NCBI RefSeq assembly: GCF_034932185.1
Contig: NZ_JAYGHW010000093.1
Location: 1 to 64,000, forward strand
Source of the DNA: Spirulina sp034932185
Lineage (GTDB): Bacteria; Cyanobacteriota; Cyanobacteriia; Cyanobacteriales; Spirulinaceae
Length of the DNA: 64,000 bases
Direction of reading: 5' to 3'
In this document: positions 40,734-49,404 of the stretch, piece after piece
Position numbering within the stretch: position 1 is the first letter of the stretch
How the letters are laid out: each line of letters opens with the position of its first letter
Program-made: the position numbers and the translations under genes
The notes under the pieces: model-generated
Database searches by the model: none
What the model was told of the DNA's origin: nothing
What the model saw: the letters and a program-made list of their open reading frames with translations, nothing else

Positions 40734-43700
40734 TTAAATTTCACCGTCGGCATCCATGATGCTTTGACTATCGAGCATCAACAAATTGCGTAACTGTTCC
40801 GTGTCTAAGGTGGTGAGCCACTGCTCCCCCGCATCAACGGTTTGCTCCGCCAATTGCTTTTTACTTTCGATAATGTCATCAATCCGTTCCTCCAATGTAC
40901 CCGTACAAACGAACTTATGTACCTGGACATTGCGCCGCTGACCGATGCGGAAAGCGCGGTCAGTGGCTTGGTTCTCCACCGCCGGATTCCACCAGCGATC
41001 GACGTGAAACACATGGTTAGCGCGGGTCAGGTTTAAGCCTGTGCCGCCGGCCTTGAGGGAAAGGAGGAAAATTTGTGGGCCGTCGGGATCGTTTTGGAAC
41101 CGATCAATCATTTCCTGCCGTTGGTTGCGAGTGGTGGAGCCATAGAGGAACATCACCTCCGTTTCTAGTTTGTGGCTGAGATAGGGTTGCAGGAGTTTGC
41201 CCCATTCGGCAAACTGGGTGAAGATCAAGGCGCGATCGCCCTCGGCAATCACCTCCTCTAGCATTTCCTGCAACCGCAATAATTTCCCCGACCGTTTCCC
41301 CGATCGCAATTCCGGTTCACTGAGGTATTGGGCGGGATGGTTGCACACCTGTTTTAAACGGGTGAGGAGCGTCAGGATCAGCCCGTGGCGTTGGATGCCT
41401 TTGGCAGCTTCGATATCCAGGAGGGATTTCTCCACCAACTGCTGATAGAGGCGGGCCTGTTCGGCGGAAAGGCCACAGTAGACCGTCATTTCCTGCTTTT
41501 CGGGGAGGTCTTGGATGATCGTTTTATCGGTTTTGAGGCGGCGGAGGATGAAGGGCTGAACGAGGGAGCGGAGGGTTTGCAAAGAGTTGCGATCGCCATA
41601 TTTTTCAATGGGGACGGCAAAACGCTTTTGGAAAAAGGGCTGATCCCCCAAAAATTTGGGGTTGAGAAAGTCGAGAATTGACCAGAGTTCCGTGAGGCGG
41701 TTTTCCACGGGTGTACCCGTGAGGGCGACGCGAAACCCGGCATTGAGTTGGCGCACAGCTTGGGATTGTTTGGCCTGGGCATTTTTGACGTTTTGGGCCT
41801 CATCCAATACTACACCGCCCCATTCCACCTGTTCCAAGGTTTTCACATCCCGATAGACCAGGGAATAACTGGTTAACACTAAATCCTGCTTTTGGGCCAT
41901 CACCACAAAGGGTTTCCCCTTTTTGCGCTTCTCGCCGTGGTGAACCCACACGTTTAACCCTGGGGCAAATTTATGCACCTCCCGCTCCCAATTACTCAGG
42001 ATTGAGGTGGGACAAACAACGAGGGTAGGCTGATCGATCAGATCATTTTCCTTGAGGTGGAGGACAAAGGCGATCAGTTGCAGCGTTTTCCCCAACCCCA
42101 TGTCATCGGCCAAACAGGCCCCTAAACTCCATTGCTCTAAAAACGCCAACCAACTGGCCCCCCGCAATTGGTAGGGCCGCAGCGTGCCGGTAAATCCGGC
42201 GGGGATGGGGATGGAGGCGATCGCCTTATTTTCCACCAAGGCCGCAATTAAATCCTTCAGTTGCCCCTTGGCGGTAAAGTTCACCACCGGCAATTTCCCT
42301 AACAACTGGGGGCCGCCGGTACTAAACCGCAGGGCATCCTCCACCGTGAGGGCCATTTCCTCCTGATCATCCCCCTTGAGCATCGTCAGGGCCGATCGCA
42401 CATCCGCCGGTTGTAGTGCCAACCATTCGCCGTTCACTTCCACCAGGGGCGATCGCTGCTCTAACAACTGCTCAAATTCCGGCAGCGTAATCGTTTGCGC
42501 CCCGATAGCCAGTTCTAATGTATAAATTAACGGCGTTTTCAAGCCTAGCCGTTCGTTGCGCTTCGCCCGCACTTGGGCGGTAATATTCAGCCCCAAGCGC
42601 TTTTCCCCCGCCCCAGGAGCCAAACCGGGGGGCAACAACACCGTAAACCCGGCATCCTCCAACTGCTGCACCCGCGATCGCACCAATTCGTAAGCTTCAA
42701 TGGCGTTGAGCTTACAACCCGTGGGCTTGGGATCATCCAAGCTGGCGCGGATCGGTTCATAGAGCCGGGCCGCCAAGCCCAGACCCCGCAACAGTGTTTC
42801 CTGGGGATAGTCGAGCAATTGATCTTGAATGGGCAATTGATCGACGGGATTCTGCCAGATCGTTTCCGCATCAATCACACAATCGGGGCTATGGCTGGCG
42901 CTGAGGGTGTAGTTCAGCTTCCATTTCGGTTCCCCCAACTGCTTGCCCCAGGCGATTTCCCCCGGTGAGGGGGGAATTAAGGCCAAACAGAGGCGGAATT
43001 CATTGAGGTTGAGATTTTCCGTTGCCGGGGTGATGATTGCCTCTTGGACGGGCGATCGCCAAGTATTCAACATCGTTTCCAAGCGGCGCAAACTATCCCC
43101 ACTGGCGGCCACCGTCGCCGTCGGCTGGGTCAACGCCACCACCCAGGGCTGGGAAAGGGCTTCCTTAGGGAGGGGAACGGTTAAATCCCCATGGGAGCGA
43201 ATATGGGCATCCACCAACTGACTGAGAAAGTTGAGGATCAGGGTTTGGGGATCGTGCCAGAAGTCATGGCGGCGGGGTTTAGCCTTAGGGGGTTCCCCTT
43301 CAGCATAGGTGCGGCAGAGGCCCGGCATCTGATGGGCAAACGTGGTTAAACGGTCTTGGTCGAGGGCGCTGTCTAACAGGGGATGCCATTCTGCCAAATT
43401 GCCCCGCAACCCCGGCAACACCTTGCCCCGCGCCACCAGATCCAAACTCCAGCGGTACACATGGGACCAAAACTGCAACGCATCCCCTAGGGCCGCCTTG
43501 CGGACTTGGAGGGAATTGAGGGGCAGATGACGCAACAGTTGGGCCGTATCGAGGGGGGTGAGTTGCAGCCCATCCACCCGCCACCACCGCAGCGGCAGCT
43601 TGCCAATATCGGCAATTTCCTCCTCATCGCCGGAGAGCACAGGTAAACATTCCCCCCCCTCGGTTTCGCTGCGGGAGCCATGGTTTCGCGTCGGCAGGGC

Positions 43701-43919
43701 GATGATCTCTGTGGCGGGGGTGGGGGTGATTGCAGGGGGCCAGAAAAAGCGCGATCGCAGGTATTGGGCTAAATCCTCCCACCCCATGGCCGCCGGATGG
43801 AGCGGCACCGCATCGGAGGGGGCATCGTAATCCGGGAGCGCCAGCCGCCAAGTCTCTCCCCACAGGAAAAAATAACTCCCTGTCGTCTTGTAAATCCAAC
43901 TCCCATGTAAAATCGCCAT
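40734..43919 (-). CDS. SNF2/RapA-type helicase
   Basis: This is a 1061-residue DNA translocase. The N-terminal ~550 residues form the bacterial SNF2-associated region. The helicase core starts with motif I LADDMGLGKTLQLIAF, then VVCPTSILSNWEREV (Ia), VLDEAQNVKNAQAK (II, DEAQ), ALTGTPVENRLTELWSILDF (III), and the C-terminal lobe with ALIFTQFAEWGKLLQPYL, LSLKAGGTGLNLTRANHVFH (V) and DRAFRIGQ (VI). It probably remodels nucleoprotein or assists RNA polymerase recycling or repair, but a specific role is not known. The start ATG at 43919 (MAILHGSWIYKTTGSYFFLW) matches the conserved N-terminus. Confidence 0.94.
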   Translation of the reverse strand: MAILHGSWIYKTTGSYFFLWGETWRLALPDYDAPSDAVPLHPAAMGWEDLAQYLRSRFFWPPAITPTPATEIIALPTRNHGSRSETEGGECLPVLSGDEEEIADIGKLPLRWWRVDGLQLTPLDTAQLLRHLPLNSLQVRKAALGDALQFWSHVYRWSLDLVARGKVLPGLRGNLAEWHPLLDSALDQDRLTTFAHQMPGLCRTYAEGEPPKAKPRRHDFWHDPQTLILNFLSQLVDAHIRSHGDLTVPLPKEALSQPWVVALTQPTATVAASGDSLRRLETMLNTWRSPVQEAIITPATENLNLNEFRLCLALIPPSPGEIAWGKQLGEPKWKLNYTLSASHSPDCVIDAETIWQNPVDQLPIQDQLLDYPQETLLRGLGLAARLYEPIRASLDDPKPTGCKLNAIEAYELVRSRVQQLEDAGFTVLLPPGLAPGAGEKRLGLNITAQVRAKRNERLGLKTPLIYTLELAIGAQTITLPEFEQLLEQRSPLVEVNGEWLALQPADVRSALTMLKGDDQEEMALTVEDALRFSTGGPQLLGKLPVVNFTAKGQLKDLIAALVENKAIASIPIPAGFTGTLRPYQLRGASWLAFLEQWSLGACLADDMGLGKTLQLIAFVLHLKENDLIDQPTLVVCPTSILSNWEREVHKFAPGLNVWVHHGEKRKKGKPFVVMAQKQDLVLTSYSLVYRDVKTLEQVEWGGVVLDEAQNVKNAQAKQSQAVRQLNAGFRVALTGTPVENRLTELWSILDFLNPKFLGDQPFFQKRFAVPIEKYGDRNSLQTLRSLVQPFILRRLKTDKTIIQDLPEKQEMTVYCGLSAEQARLYQQLVEKSLLDIEAAKGIQRHGLILTLLTRLKQVCNHPAQYLSEPELRSGKRSGKLLRLQEMLEEVIAEGDRALIFTQFAEWGKLLQPYLSHKLETEVMFLYGSTTRNQRQEMIDRFQNDPDGPQIFLLSLKAGGTGLNLTRANHVFHVDRWWNPAVENQATDRAFRIGQRRNVQVHKFVCTGTLEERIDDIIESKKQLAEQTVDAGEQWLTTLDTEQLRNLLMLDSQSIMDADGEI

Positions 43920-44054
43920 CGCTACGGTTACTCGTCGTGAAAAGAGAATCGAAAACTGCCCTGCTCTTGCTCGGTGTTGTCTCAGGACAAGACTAAAATG
44001 CTACGATTGTCCTGAGAAGAAGAATATAGAAGTAAGAAAGGACAAGCACAGAAG

Positions 44055-46202
44055 ATGCAAGAATTTAACAAGTCAATATCCTTTAGTGGACCGGATATTC
44101 GGCTTCATGCGGGTCTCCTTGCGCCGCAGGCTGGCGGCTCAGTGTTGATTCAATCCGGAGAAACCGCCGTTTTAGTCACCGCTACACGCTCCACGGGCCG
44201 CGAGGGTATTGATTTTCTCCCGCTGTTGGTTGACTACGAAGAACGGCTCTACGCAGGGGGTCGGATTCCAGGGGGGTTTTTGCGCCGGGAAGGGCGGCCA
44301 CCGGATAAGGTGACGTTAACCTGCCGTTTAATTGACCGTCCCCTGCGCCCCTTGTTTCCGCAATGGCTCCGGGATGATATCCAAGTGGTAGCCACAACAC
44401 TATCGATGGATGAGCAAGTCCCCCCCGATGTTCTGGCGGTGACTGGCGCATCAATTGCCGTTCTCCTCGCTCAGATTCCTTTCTGTGGCCCCATGGCGGC
44501 GGTGCGCGTTGGGTTGGTTGGGGATGATTTTATCATTAACCCGACTTATAAAGAAATTCAAGACGGGGATCTCGATCTGGTGGTGGCGGGAACGCCTGAC
44601 GGGGTGGTGATGGTGGAAGCCGGAGCCAACCAATTGCCGGAGCAGGACATTATCGAAGCCATTGAGTTTGGCTATGAGGCGGTGCAGGAATTGATCGCCG
44701 CCCAACAGGAACTGATGGCGGAGTTGGGGCTGACATTGGTTCAAGCTGAACCCCCCGCAGAGGATGAGACTCTGGCGAAGTTTGTCGCAGAATGTGCCAC
44801 CGCTGGCATTGAGGAAATTCTGAAGCAATTCAGTCTCTCCAAACCGGAGCGGGATGTGCTCCTGGATGAACTGAAGGATCAGCAGGTGATGGGGGCGATC
44901 GCCGCTCTCCCCGAAACCGACCCGATTCGCCAAGCCATCGAAGCCGATGGCAAGGCCGTGGGCAAAATCTTTAAGTCCCTCACTAAAGCCCTGATGCGCC
45001 AACAAATTGTCCGGGATGGCCTGCGGGTGGATGGGCGCAAGCTCGATGAGGTGCGGCCCATTTCCTGCCAGGTGGGGATTCTGCCCAATCGCGTCCATGG
45101 TTCGGGGCTGTTCCAACGGGGTTTAACTCAGGTGCTTTCCTTGGCCACATTGGGAACCCCCAATGATGCCCAGGAAATGGATGATCTCCACCCGGAAACC
45201 CAAAAACGCTACATCCACCATTACAATTTCCCCCCCTATTCTGTGGGGGAAACGCGGCCGATGCGATCGCCCGGTCGTCGGGAAATTGGCCATGGTGCTT
45301 TAGCGGAGCGGGCTTTAGTTCCCGTTCTGCCCTCCCAGGAGGAATTCCCCTATGTGTTACGCATCGTCTCTGAGGTGCTCTCCTCCAACGGCTCCACCTC
45401 TATGGGTTCCGTCTGTGGCTCCACCCTCGCCCTCATGGATGCCGGGGTGCCAATTCGCAAACCCGTCAGCGGCACAGCCATGGGTTTAATTAAGGAAGGG
45501 AATGAAGTGCGTGTGCTTACGGATATCCAAGGCATTGAGGATTTCCTCGGGGATATGGATTTCAAGGTAGCAGGAACCGATAGCGGGATCACTGCCCTGC
45601 AAATGGACATGAAGATCACCGGGTTGCCCTTAGAGGTGATTTCCCAGGCGATCGCCCAAGCCAAAGAGGGGCGGATGCACATCCTCGAAAAAATGCTGGC
45701 GGTGATCGACAAACCTCGCTCAGAACTCTCCCCCTACGCGCCGCGCCTCCTCTCGATCCGCATCGACCCCGATATGATCGGTTTGGTGATTGGCCCCGGC
45801 GGCAAAAATATCAAGGGCATCACTGAGCAAAGTGGGGCCAAAATTGATATTGAAGATTCCGGGAAGGTGACGATCTACTGTAATGATCCCGAAGGGGCAG
45901 CCCTGGCAAAACGGATCATCGAAGGCATGACCCGCAAGCTCAGTGAAGGCGAAGTCTATTTCGGCAAAGTGACGCGGATTATCCAAATCGGGGCCTTTGT
46001 GGAAATTCTCCCTGGTAAAGAAGGGATGATCCACATTTCCCAACTGGCGGATTATCGCGTTGGTAAGGTGGAAGATGAGGTGGCTGTGGGCGATGAAGTG
46101 GTGGTCAAAGTGCGGGAAATTGATTCCCGGGGCCGCATCAACCTCACCCGTTTAGGGATTCACCCCGACGAAGCCGCCGCTGCCCGTGCTAACGCTCAAT
46201 AA
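44055..46202 (+). CDS. pnp: Polyribonucleotide nucleotidyltransferase (PNPase)
   Basis: This phosphorolytic 3'-5' exoribonuclease and RNA-tailing enzyme, 715 residues, has two RNase PH domains. The first runs from FSGPDIRLHAGLLAPQAGGS and the second has GSGLFQRGLTQVLSLATLG, with TMGSVCGSTLALMDAGVPI as catalytic core. A helical linker lies between them, then a KH domain (IGLVIGPGGKNIKGITEQSG) and an S1 domain (YFGKVTRIIQIGAFVEILPG). Cyanobacteria lack poly(A) polymerase of the E. coli type and use PNPase for tailing. A strong bidirectional terminator follows. Confidence 0.97.
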   Translation: MQEFNKSISFSGPDIRLHAGLLAPQAGGSVLIQSGETAVLVTATRSTGREGIDFLPLLVDYEERLYAGGRIPGGFLRREGRPPDKVTLTCRLIDRPLRPLFPQWLRDDIQVVATTLSMDEQVPPDVLAVTGASIAVLLAQIPFCGPMAAVRVGLVGDDFIINPTYKEIQDGDLDLVVAGTPDGVVMVEAGANQLPEQDIIEAIEFGYEAVQELIAAQQELMAELGLTLVQAEPPAEDETLAKFVAECATAGIEEILKQFSLSKPERDVLLDELKDQQVMGAIAALPETDPIRQAIEADGKAVGKIFKSLTKALMRQQIVRDGLRVDGRKLDEVRPISCQVGILPNRVHGSGLFQRGLTQVLSLATLGTPNDAQEMDDLHPETQKRYIHHYNFPPYSVGETRPMRSPGRREIGHGALAERALVPVLPSQEEFPYVLRIVSEVLSSNGSTSMGSVCGSTLALMDAGVPIRKPVSGTAMGLIKEGNEVRVLTDIQGIEDFLGDMDFKVAGTDSGITALQMDMKITGLPLEVISQAIAQAKEGRMHILEKMLAVIDKPRSELSPYAPRLLSIRIDPDMIGLVIGPGGKNIKGITEQSGAKIDIEDSGKVTIYCNDPEGAALAKRIIEGMTRKLSEGEVYFGKVTRIIQIGAFVEILPGKEGMIHISQLADYRVGKVEDEVAVGDEVVVKVREIDSRGRINLTRLGIHPDEAAAARANAQ

Positions 46203-46225
46203 ACGCAATCCTGTAAGCGTTTGTG

Positions 46226-46245
46226 GTGAGGACTAAAGTCCTCAC
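46226..46245. repeat. GTGAGGACTAAAGTCCTCAC hairpin
   Basis: A perfect 8-bp stem palindrome lies 24 bp after the pnp stop, of the same type as the AACGACTGAAGTCGTT hairpin at 12238. It could protect the mRNA 3' end or be a dispersed repeat. Confidence 0.6.
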
Positions 46246-46258
46246 TGCAAAATTGCGG

Positions 46259-46290
46259 AAAAAACTGCTCTAACGTTAGGGCAGTTTTTT
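46259..46290. terminator. Bidirectional rho-independent terminator
   Basis: AAAAAACTGC and GCAGTTTTTT flank TCTAACGTTAGG, forming a long stem with T runs on both strands. It serves pnp on the plus strand and would also serve the small minus-strand ORF ending at 46319. Confidence 0.93.
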
Positions 46291-46318
46291 AATGTTTAAC
46301 CTTTGGATCATGATGGGT

Positions 46319-46495
46319 TTAGGCGGGAGCAGATTCTGCGGTGCTGTGTTGCTTCCGGCCGAGGATTTGGATCGCAAAAGCCGTTTTCGGGGGGAGGGTT
46401 GGCTCTGGATTGGGTTCGAGCAACACTAAAAACTGAATCCCTGCTGGATTCTCGTAAATACCGACACAATCAGAAATCCGTTGAATATTATGCAT
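46319..46495 (-). CDS. Small ORF, 58 aa, unknown
   Basis: From the ATG at 46495 the minus strand encodes 58 residues starting MHNIQRISDCVGIYENPAG, then IQFLVLLEPNPEPTLPPK, to a TAA at 46319. The protein looks ordered in its middle with a Pro-rich tail. Support comes from codon usage like neighbouring genes and from the bidirectional terminator 29 bp beyond its stop. No family is recognised and no clear ribosome binding site is seen. It could also be a remnant. Confidence 0.4.
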   Translation of the reverse strand: MHNIQRISDCVGIYENPAGIQFLVLLEPNPEPTLPPKTAFAIQILGRKQHSTAESAPA

Positions 46496-47111
46496 GGCTC
46501 TGAATATTGGCAGTGAAGGAGGAAAATTTTAAACGGTCTTGAGGAAATAAACATTATGCTTTGCTTAGTTCCAAGGTTATCCTCTGACGACACTGAGTGG
46601 GGGATATTTTAAGATTTCCGAAATATTTTCATCGCAGTGAATTGAAGAAAGTATCCCAAATTACTTTTTCCTCTGTCTGCTGTTTTGGAAAGTTTTTGAA
46701 ACTAAAGGTTTGTGAATAACATAGGTGAAAATGATAAAAACAAGCCATAATTTGCCGAAAAATGATTTGTTATCCCTTCGTAAGCATTGGTCAATCATTT
46801 AGTTTACAAATATTAATAAAAAGAGGCCAAACAATATTACGGAATGCAAAGAGAAGATACAAAATGAAACCAAGCTTCATTTTTCTGTAGAATTACCTTG
46901 CTCATGATCTTGATCCCCAGCCCTATCCTATCGGTTTCATCCCGCAACGGATTTGTTTATTCCCCTAGGGGAGTTCCTGCCAAAACTGCTGCTGGACGGG
47001 GTTAATCCTGATCATGATGCTGGTTTTATGGCAGTTGACCTGTCATTTTCAGGGGTCTTTCCGGGCCTAAAGTCTTTAAAATGGGTCAGAACGCGATTTT
47101 TGCATTGGTCT
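46496..47111. other. AT-rich intergenic region before proB
   Basis: This stretch of about 610 bp is distinctly AT-rich, has no GCGATCGC sites and no protein-like frame. It differs in composition from the rest of the window. No inverted repeats typical of an insertion sequence are evident. The frame of proB can be read upstream to 46953, but the extra residues do not resemble glutamate kinases. Confidence 0.6.
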
Positions 47112-48230
47112 ATGGCCCAAACCCTTGTGATTAAGATTGGTACTTCCAGCCTCACCCATCCGGAGACGGGGCAATTGGCGATCGCCACCCTGGGGGCGTT
47201 GGTGGAAACCCTCACCTCCCTGCGCCGGGCTGGTCATCGCGTTGTCTTGGTTTCCTCGGGGGCGGTGGGGGTGGGGGCCAGTCGCCTCAAACTCACGGAA
47301 CGACCCCGGACAATGCCCCGGAAGCAGGCGGTGGCTGCTGTGGGCCAGGGGCGGTTAATGCGGGTCTATGACGATTTGTTTACCAGTTTAAATCAGGCGA
47401 TCGCCCAAATTCTGCTCACTCGGCGGGATCTGGTGGATCGCACCGCCTATGTCAATGCCTACAACACATTCCAAGCCCTGTTTGAATTGGAGGTGATCCC
47501 CATCGTCAATGAAAACGATACGGTGGCGGTGGAGGAATTGCGGTTTGGCGATAATGATACGCTCTCGGCTTTGGTGGCCAGCTTGATCGAAGCGGATTGG
47601 CTCTGCCTGCTCACCGATGTGGATCGCCTCTATTCCGCCGATCCCCGCCAGGATCCCACCGCCCAACCCATTAGCCATGTGAGCGTTGCCGAGTTGGCTG
47701 CGTTGGAAATTGAGGGGGGCGATCGCGGCTCCCAATGGGGTACTGGGGGGATGGTGACGAAAATTGCTGCTGCCCGCATTGCCAGCAGTGCGGGGGTAAA
47801 AATGGCGATTTTGCGAGGTCAACAGCCCCAAAATATTCTCAACCTCCTCAACGGCGAAAGCATCGGCACACAGTTTGAAGCCCAACCCCGGCCGGACAAT
47901 GCCCGCAAGCGGTGGATTGCCCACGGCTTGATCCCCCGTGGGCGGCTCTATTTGGATGGGGGGGCGATTCGGGCATTATGCCATCAGGGGCGATCGCTCC
48001 TCCCAGCGGGCATCGTCAAAACCGAGGGAGACTTCCAAACCTCCGAAGCCGTGATCCTCTGCACCAGTGACGGCGTAGAAATAGCCCGGGGCATTGTCAA
48101 CTACAACAGCCATGAAATCAGCCAAATTCAAGGGCATCACTCCGACGCAATCCCCACAATCCTCGGCTACAGCGGCGCAGAAACAATTATCCATCGCGAT
48201 AATTTAGTCCTCACCGGCAATCATCCCTAA
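47112..48230 (+). CDS. proB: Glutamate 5-kinase
   Basis: This enzyme phosphorylates glutamate to glutamyl-5-phosphate, the first step of proline synthesis. The ATG at 47112 gives MAQTLVIKIGTSSLTHPETG, the family N-terminus; the frame extends 53 codons upstream without conservation. Amino acid kinase motifs are VLVSSGAVGVGASRL, VIPIVNENDTVAVEELRFGD, LLTDVDRLYSADPR and GTGGMVTKIAAARIAS. The C-terminal ~80 residues (RLYLDGGAIRALCHQGRSLL, then ARGIVNYNSHEI) form a PUA domain. The length of 372 residues is normal. Confidence 0.96.
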   Translation: MAQTLVIKIGTSSLTHPETGQLAIATLGALVETLTSLRRAGHRVVLVSSGAVGVGASRLKLTERPRTMPRKQAVAAVGQGRLMRVYDDLFTSLNQAIAQILLTRRDLVDRTAYVNAYNTFQALFELEVIPIVNENDTVAVEELRFGDNDTLSALVASLIEADWLCLLTDVDRLYSADPRQDPTAQPISHVSVAELAALEIEGGDRGSQWGTGGMVTKIAAARIASSAGVKMAILRGQQPQNILNLLNGESIGTQFEAQPRPDNARKRWIAHGLIPRGRLYLDGGAIRALCHQGRSLLPAGIVKTEGDFQTSEAVILCTSDGVEIARGIVNYNSHEISQIQGHHSDAIPTILGYSGAETIIHRDNLVLTGNHP

Positions 48231-48290
48231 AGGTTCGTCTGGCCCTCGATCATCGCCATGGGAGCATCACCCCCATCGCCCTCTAGCAAA

Positions 48291-49121
48291 TTATCCAACG
48301 GTAAAATATAAAGCAAAATCATACTTGTTCATCGTGTTTTGGGTAATGCCAGCAATTTCTATCAATTCCTGAAGATCAGTGAAAGGGCCTTGATTGTTAC
48401 GTCTGGCAATAATCGCCTGAGCTTTTTGTTTCCCCAAACCCTTGACACGGCAGAGATCGGTGATAGTGGCAGTATTGAGGTTAATTTTTGGCAAAGCCTG
48501 GGCCGGCGGAGAAATGGGGCGAGGTGAGGGAGGGACTGGGGGAGGTGTTGGGCGGGATTGAAGCAACGTCATCATCTCTTGTTGCCATACCGTTTGCTGT
48601 CTTTCCATCGCCTCAATTTTGGCTATTAACTTCTGCTCTAGGCTCTCAATCATCGGTTGAGGCGATGAAATTTGCGCGATCAAATTGCGATCTAGATGCT
48701 CAAGAATGGCCGTGAGATCATCAGGGGTTAATGAAGTTAAGCGGGTAGAAATAACAGGCTCAGGATCTAGCGAGTAATCGGGTTGGGGTGAGGTCTGTGG
48801 ATCAAGCCTTACAGAATCTCGAAATAACTTCATTTGTTCTAAAATTGCCCCTTCATTCTCCTCCTCCAAAATAATCGCCTGAATCATTTCCCCCTTCGCC
48901 AAATCTAATTCTCTGGCCCGCACCGCTGCATAATAGCCAAAATGATCACTCACCACCTGATAACTTTGCCAATCCAATGGTCTTAAAATTAACGGATTAA
49001 TCGTGCCTTGACTTTGCAAAATGGCCTGGGCTGCCCGTTCGAGATCAGCAACAGAAAAATTTGAGCGAGGAACCGTACTGTGAATTTTGCGAACCGCCAC
49101 TAACTTTGTTTGTAAACGCAT
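48291..49121 (-). CDS. ParB-like N-terminal domain fused to a ComEA-type HhH domain
   Basis: This is a 276-residue protein with two recognisable parts. Residues about 20-105 resemble the ParB/Srx N-terminal domain: FSVADLERAAQAILQSQGTI, then NPLILRPLDWQSYQVVSDHF and GYYAAVRARELDLAKGEMIQ. The GERR motif that binds CTP in true ParB is replaced by HFGYYAAVRA, and there is no ParB HTH. A Gln/Pro-rich linker follows. The last ~65 residues are a ComEA-like double helix-hairpin-helix (INLNTATITDLCRVKGLGKQ, then KAQAIIARRNNQGPFTDLQE) that binds DNA without sequence specificity. It lies downstream of the nuclease-ParA fusion on the same strand and is the likely partner of it. Confidence 0.8.
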   Translation of the reverse strand: MRLQTKLVAVRKIHSTVPRSNFSVADLERAAQAILQSQGTINPLILRPLDWQSYQVVSDHFGYYAAVRARELDLAKGEMIQAIILEEENEGAILEQMKLFRDSVRLDPQTSPQPDYSLDPEPVISTRLTSLTPDDLTAILEHLDRNLIAQISSPQPMIESLEQKLIAKIEAMERQQTVWQQEMMTLLQSRPTPPPVPPSPRPISPPAQALPKINLNTATITDLCRVKGLGKQKAQAIIARRNNQGPFTDLQELIEIAGITQNTMNKYDFALYFTVG

Positions 49122-49183
49122 AAAAACTTTCTCTAAAAAGAATGATCATCCGCCAAGATGGTGCGTCAACCCTTCAGATATTC

Positions 49184-49280
49184 TGATATGGAATTCGCTT
49201 AATCAGATCGTGAAAAGTTTTAGGTGGTGTAGGGGCGAAAAATTTTTGTCCCTCCGGCAGGCTTACGCCAATGCCCCTAC
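49184..49280 (-). repeat. Extended repeat containing 52-nt element (copy 3)
   Basis: Bases 49229-49280 are a full-length minus-oriented copy of the 52-nt element. The preceding 45 bp (TGATATGGAATTCGCTTAAT, then ATCGTGAAAAGTTTTAGGTG) are also repeated, with a few changes, at 62036-62080 before another element of this family. So the mobile or dispersed unit is at least 70-97 bp at these loci. Confidence 0.85.
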
Positions 49281-49404
49281 GCAGATCAACAAGACAAACA
49301 GATTTTATTCATCGATCTGACATACCCTCCTGGATAGTCCTAGGGTGCGTTAGGGGAAATCTATTATGACATCAATAGCTTAAATTTCCCTGACGCACCC
49401 TCCA

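Noticed and set aside
46953..47111. Fifty-three-codon N-terminal extension of proB
   Set aside because: The added residues do not resemble glutamate kinases, and the ATG at 47112 gives the conserved MAQTLVIKIGTSS start.
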